Shown here piece by piece: positions 59,717-64,000 of a stretch of 64,000 nt of DNA. The DNA lies in the NCBI GenBank assembly GCA_024220525.1, contig JAMYWO010000125.1, positions 43,856 to 107,855 on the forward strand, written 5' to 3'. Each line of letters begins with the position of its first letter. Positions within the stretch are counted from its first letter, which is position 1. Both the position numbers and the translations under genes were made by a program. The stretch comes from Cochliopodium minus (taxonomy: Eukaryota > Discosea > Himatismenida > Cochliopodiidae). The notes beneath the pieces were generated by a model. It worked only from the letters and a program-made list of their open reading frames with translations. It did no database searches and was not told the DNA's origin.

Positions 59717-62529
59717 CAATGTTTTCGTATCCCTCCTCCAAGTTTTTGAGATGAGATTGAAGATCCATAAACAACATGTTTTCATCATGCAACAATTCCA
59801 TTACCAGTTTTGTCTCGTTGTCAGACTCTTTTCCAACATTAAGTGAAATGAACATAGAATCTGAATCCAACAAGTTTCTTTCGAGCCCTGAACAAAAATT
59901 TATTATTTTTTTTTTTTAAAAACAATTTTAAATTTTTAAAAACAATTTTAAATTTTTAAAAACAATTTTAAATTTTTAAAAACAATTTTAAATTTTTTAA
60001 AACAATAAATGTTTATATTCCAAAATGATTTTTTCAATTATTTTTATTTTTTTGTAAAAATATTTTTTGGAATTATATTATTTTTGAAATTTTTTTATAA
60101 TTAAATTATTTTTATTAAAATTAAATTTTTTTTTCATTTTTTTTTTTACCCATCACCAACCCTTCTAACTTTTGAGTAGAAGCTTTGGGAAACACAACCA
60201 CTTTAGAAGCTTGCTTCACATTGACCGCCTTCAAATCCTCTGCAAACAAAGCACTAGAAAAAAATGAAATTGAAAAAATTTAAACATAAAAAATGAAAAT
60301 AAAAAAAATTAAAATTAAATAAAAATTAAAATATGTACTGTTGAAAATAAAATAAGAAAAAAATTTTTATTTTTTTACTTCCCACTGTAATAAAAAACGT
60401 CGGGAAACTTTTCAAGTTTTTTCAAACGACGATGGACAAGAAAGTCGTGTTTGGGATCAGTGGTGATCTTGAGGTAATCAGGGTCCAGAATGACGATTTT
60501 ACGATACCACTTGGTGTTCTTGAGGTAGTTCAGTCTGAGTGTCGCGATGAACCAGAAAATCTTGTTGATGTTTCCGCACACTATCACGTGGTTGGATAGA
60601 AGTTTCTTTGCTTGCTTTTTGTTTTTGAGAATGTGTGGCCAGCCTACAGGGAGAAAAAAAAGGGTTGTTAAAAATTTTTTTTTAAAATAAAATTAGAAGT
60701 AATTTTTTAAATTAAAAATTTTAAAAAACCGTTTAAAATAAAAAAAAAAAGTATTTAAATAAAAAAAAATAACAATTTAGTTGGTAGAATAAATTTAAAA
60801 CTGTTTTAATGTAAATTAGATTAAACTAAAATTTGAGTTTCAAAATTAAAGTAACCAATCACCAAAATCAAAAAACAAAGCAAATTTTGATTTTGAAGGA
60901 CAGAAAAAAAAAGTAAAATTAAATTGATTAAAAAATATTTGAAAAAAGATATTTGAAAAAAGATATTTGAAAAAAGATATAAAAAAATTTGTTTTACCAA
61001 CAAAATTTTCGTAAAGAGGATCTTTTGATCTGTGGATCTTTTCGAATTGAGATTCAACAATAATGTAGTCCTTTTTGTCAACATTAGAAGATTTGTGTCT
61101 GGTTTCCAAAACGTGGTCCTCCCTTATGGAGTGGGCGATATCATCGCTGGAGGAGAGATCGATGACGGGTTCGTTGGGTAATTGGAAGGGTTTCTCCTTC
61201 TTTTCTTTTTTTTTCCAGAGTTTTGATCCTTTTAAAAAATTAAAATTTAAAAAATGATGAAAAAAATTTAAAAAATTCCAAATGAAAGTAAATTTATTAT
61301 TTTAAAATTTTATGGATAAAAAAAAAAAATAATTAAACATGATTGAAAAAAAAACAAAAAAAAAAATTAAACAGGTTTTTAAAAATTTGCGATTAAAAAA
61401 TGGAAAAAAATATTTCTTTTTATAAAAATTAATTAAATTAAAAATAAAAAAACTTTTGATATTTCAAAAATTTACTTAAAGGGTATCTTCCATCCTCAAA
61501 GAAATTTTTAGGGATGTCCTCACGTGAAGAAAAAAGCTCTTCTGGTTCTCTGGTAACATAAAGAGACTTGCCCTAATCAGAAGCAGAATTTTTACAATAA
61601 AAAATAAAAAAGAATGTATTAAATGTATGAAATAATAAAATAAAAATAAAAATTAAATAAAATCAAAATTAATCAAAATCAAAATAATATTAAATTAAAA
61701 ATAAATTAAATGAAATAAAACAAAATTAAAATGAAATAAAACAATATTAAAATAAAATAATAATTTCATCTAAAAGAAACAAAATAATTTAAAATAAATG
61801 AATAATAAAATAAAAAAAATCAAATTAATATTAAAAAAAAAAACTAACCTTCTCATTGGTCAAAATGATTGCGATGTCATTGAACATAACAATCTCATTG
61901 AAAGGAGAAAGCATGATCTGAGGAGCCTTGCCACCTGGCCTCCTGATGATGCCCAAAATCAAGACATCCTCCTTCCACTTATAAAAAGAGCTGGCAACGT
62001 GAGAAAACTTGAGTCCTACCCAATGGCCCGCGAATTTCTGGAAGTAGATGTTGAAGGAGGTTCCTCTTGAGTACTCGTATTCCCATCTGGCGGATTTGGA
62101 GATTTTAGAAGAGCTGAGAGGTTTCACCATGTTGGTGAGTAATGTAGATATTCCTGTTGAAAATAAAATATCAAGTTTTTTTTCTTTTTTTTTAATTTTC
62201 TTTTTGTTTATTATTATTTATTTTTATTTATTTTTATTTATTTTTATTTATTTTTATTAATTTTTATTTATCAAATTTATTTTTATTTATCAAATTTATT
62301 TTTATTTATTTTGTTTTATTTTGTTTTATTTTATTTTATTTTGTTTCATTTATTATTTATTAATTATAAAATTATTTTAGTTACCCGTGTGAATACAATT
62401 CTGAGCGAAGAAAGAAGATCTCAATTCCTCAATGCAAACCACATTGTCAGGCGTGATGTACTCAGGGTTGGGCATGTTCATGATAGTCTTCTTCATGTTC
62501 TCGGTCAAGATTTGAATGTAAATTCGCAC
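59717..62529 (-). CDS. Slo/BK-type potassium channel, C-terminal half
   Basis: Seven exons in continuous phase: 62529-62385, 62153-61849, 61572-61476, 61228-60998, 60643-60379, 60253-60150 and 59887-59717. They encode the rest of RCK1 (VRIYIQILTENMK, CIEELRSSFFAQNCIHTG, ISTLLTNMV, FAGHWVGLKFSHVASSFY), a charged linker, and RCK2 beginning HVIVCGNINKIFWFIATLRLNY with KFPDVFYYSG and FAEDLKAVNVKQASKVVVF, as in BK-channel gating rings. The first exon begins in phase 0 with VRIYIQ, which directly follows NYCPK, where the fragment at 20001-22235 ends in phase 0. The end of RCK2 is missing. No calcium-bowl Asp cluster is seen in the part present. Confidence 0.82.
59925..60003. repeat. Four-copy 19-20 bp tandem repeat
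   Basis: Four copies of a unit AATTTTTAAAAACAATTTTA in an intron of the channel fragment. It is exact for three copies; no function is evident. Confidence 0.75.
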
Positions 62530-62539
62530 CTTTTCAATA

Positions 62540-62665
62540 TGAATGAAAGAAATAAAATTAAAATAAAATAAAAATAAAAAAAAATAAAATAAAAATAAAA
62601 AATAAAAATAAAAATAAAAAATAAAAAATAAAAAATAAAAAATAAAAATAAAAATAAAAATAAAA
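62540..62665. repeat. AAAAT repeat between RCC1/MORN and channel genes
   Basis: Pentamer/hexamer A/T repeat right upstream of the first exon of the channel fragment, where five prime channel exons should be. An ambiguous base lies at 62738, just beyond. Probable junction. Confidence 0.55.
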
Positions 62666-64000
62666 TTAAAAATTATTAAAATAATTTTTCACTAGTAATT
62701 CAAGAATGGAATTGTACAAAAACTTATTCGGCCAAAANTCAAATGTTCTTTTTCTTTTTTCCAAAATTTCAGTTCCTTTTTCATCATATTCAACAAAATA
62801 TTCTTTTCCATTTTCGTTCAAAACTCCATTTTTTCTTTTTCCTTTTTCAAATATTCCTTTATAATCTCCATTTAGAAACTTTATTTCTTTTTTTCCTTCA
62901 AACAATTCTCCTTCAACTACAATTTTATTTTCATATTTCCATTTTTTTAAAATATTTAGAAAATTATTTTCATTTAAATTTGTTTCATAAAACTCTTTCA
63001 CTTCCAAAAAATTATTTTATTTTCATCACAAATAAATCCTTTTTCATCATTTAAATCAATAAATCCATTTTTGAATTTTCCAAAATAAAAATATTTTTTT
63101 TCTTCACCAAATAATTCCAATTCACCAAAATTGGGAACTTTGATTTCAATGAAAATATTATCTTTTTTTTCATCATAATTTCCAAATAATTTTAAAATTT
63201 TTTCTTCTTCAAAAACTTCAAAATTATTATTTTTAAATTTTATTATTTTATTATTATTAATTTGATATTTATTTAAATTTAATTTCGTTGAATTTGATTT
63301 TAAAATAATTTCAATATTTTCGTTTAAATTTTCTTCTAATAAAAATTCTATCTTTTCTATTTTCAAACTTATATCTTCTTCATTATCTCTTTTCTATTTT
63401 AAAACAAAAATAAAAAATATAAATATTTAAAATTTTTGCTTACAATTTTTATTTCAATTTGAGAAATTTCCTAAAGAATAAAAGAATAAAAATTTGATAA
63501 CGAATTAAAATCAAATTATTATCATACGATTAAAGAATTGACGTTTTGAATCAATTTAGTTTTATTTTCAAATTTTAAATGAGAAGATATATTTCTATCT
63601 CTTTTATCTCCAAATCCTAATTGTCCAAAATAATTGCTTCCACAAACAAACATTTCTTTTTTTTCTTTTTTTTTTTGATCAAAAAATATAAAATGTTTAA
63701 CGAAAATTTTGAAAAATGAAAATAATGATGACATGAAAAATATTTAAAAATTTTACCATTTAAAAATAGGGAATGATCAGATCCTGTAGAAATTGATGAA
63801 ATATTGGACAAACGTGTTTTGGTAAAAGTGTTTCTATCTTTGTTATCTTCTAAATCAAGTTGTCCATCATTATTCTTTCCTGTTGAAAAAACTTCTCCGT
63901 TTTCTTTTTTAAAAATTTATTATTATCGTTTTTTTATTCTTAAAATATTAAATTTTTTTAATATTTATTATTTAAATACCTAATAAGATAAAAGAATGAA
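62666..64000 (-). CDS. RCC1-repeat plus MORN-like protein, partial
   Basis: Exons seen: 63903-63757, 63655-63528, 63470-63444 and 63393-62666; a further 5' exon lies beyond the window edge. Two RCC1 repeats are clear: NNDGQLDLEDNKDRN with STGSDHSLFLNG, and MFVCGSNYFGQLGFGDKRDRN. Then a Lys/Asn/Glu-rich segment leads to MORN-like motifs (FYFGKFKNGFIDLNDEKG, NGDYKGIFEKGKRKNG). At the T-run near 63006-63011 the frame breaks: one more T would join FICDENKIIF to LEVKEFYETN, so this looks like a homopolymer error. The ambiguous base at 62738 falls in the coding sequence. The 3' end is uncertain: the frame stops at 62666 but a GTGAAA donor lies just before. Confidence 0.65.

Noticed and set aside
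59314-59887. Genuine fusion of the channel RCK2 exon to RCC1 repeats (phases agree)
   Set aside because: Phase agreement has a one-in-three chance, RCK2 is incomplete at the joint, and an ambiguous base lies between. A misjoin is more likely.
1-64000. Transposons, LTR elements or virus-derived genes
   Set aside because: I found no reverse transcriptase, integrase, transposase, capsid or terminal-repeat structure in any frame; the repeats seen are simple A/T repeats.

Overview
This is a stretch of nuclear DNA from a very AT-rich, intron-rich, mitochondriate protist. Evidence: spliceosomal GT-AG introns of about 50 to 600 bp made almost only of A and T, standard stop codons, Asn/Ser-rich low-complexity proteins, and two mitochondrial-type ribosomal proteins (uS5m, bL17m). 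Gene content (many-exon genes, Slo-type K+ channel, alginate lyase, chitin-deacetylase-like CE4 enzyme, secreted lysozyme-like protein, atypical small GTPase, RCC1 repeats) suits a phagotrophic amoeba or amoeboflagellate, but I cannot place the lineage.

Layout. 1-5 kb (+): 3' end of a SCYL1-like gene and the 5' two thirds of a paladin-like gene, cut at an ambiguous base. 5-13.4 kb (-): LRR protein, RECQL4 helicase, PL7 alginate lyase. 13.7-15.8 kb (+): minimal SAP30-like protein and uS5m. 15.9-22.2 kb (-): 3' half of an ERCC6/CSB gene, then the 5' half of a Slo/BK-type channel. 22.4-28.9 kb (+): zinc-ribbon protein, Fe-SOD, degenerate Rab-like GTPase with CaaX box, spartin-like protein, EF-hand+SPRY protein. 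29-31.4 kb (-): lysozyme-like secreted protein and a SPRY-like protein. 31.6-48 kb (+): HSPA12-type Hsp70 fused to a vWA domain, actin-related protein fused to an LRR-like tail, CE4 deacetylase, bL17m, a PB1-like protein, a NOL11-like protein. 48.1-54.2 kb (-): cytochrome P450, an unknown protein, a UBAC2-like rhomboid pseudoprotease. 54.3-57.5 kb (+): DENN-domain protein. 57.6-64 kb (-): 3' part of an RCC1 protein, 3' half of a Slo channel, and an RCC1/MORN protein running off the edge.

Intergenic gaps are short, from about 30 to 430 bp. I reconstructed exons by reading splice sites and phases; for complete genes the exon lengths sum to whole codons unless a frame break is stated.

Two themes stand out. 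First, several genes are cut at A/T-repeat tracts, and the two Slo-channel fragments (20.0-22.2 kb and 59.7-62.5 kb) fit end to end in alignment and splice phase, so the assembly order here is suspect. Several frame breaks at short homopolymers also point to base-level assembly error. Second, the domain fusions (Hsp70+vWA, actin+LRR), the degenerate CaaX GTPase, and a set of 7 to 21 nt microexons are the biological features most worth checking.
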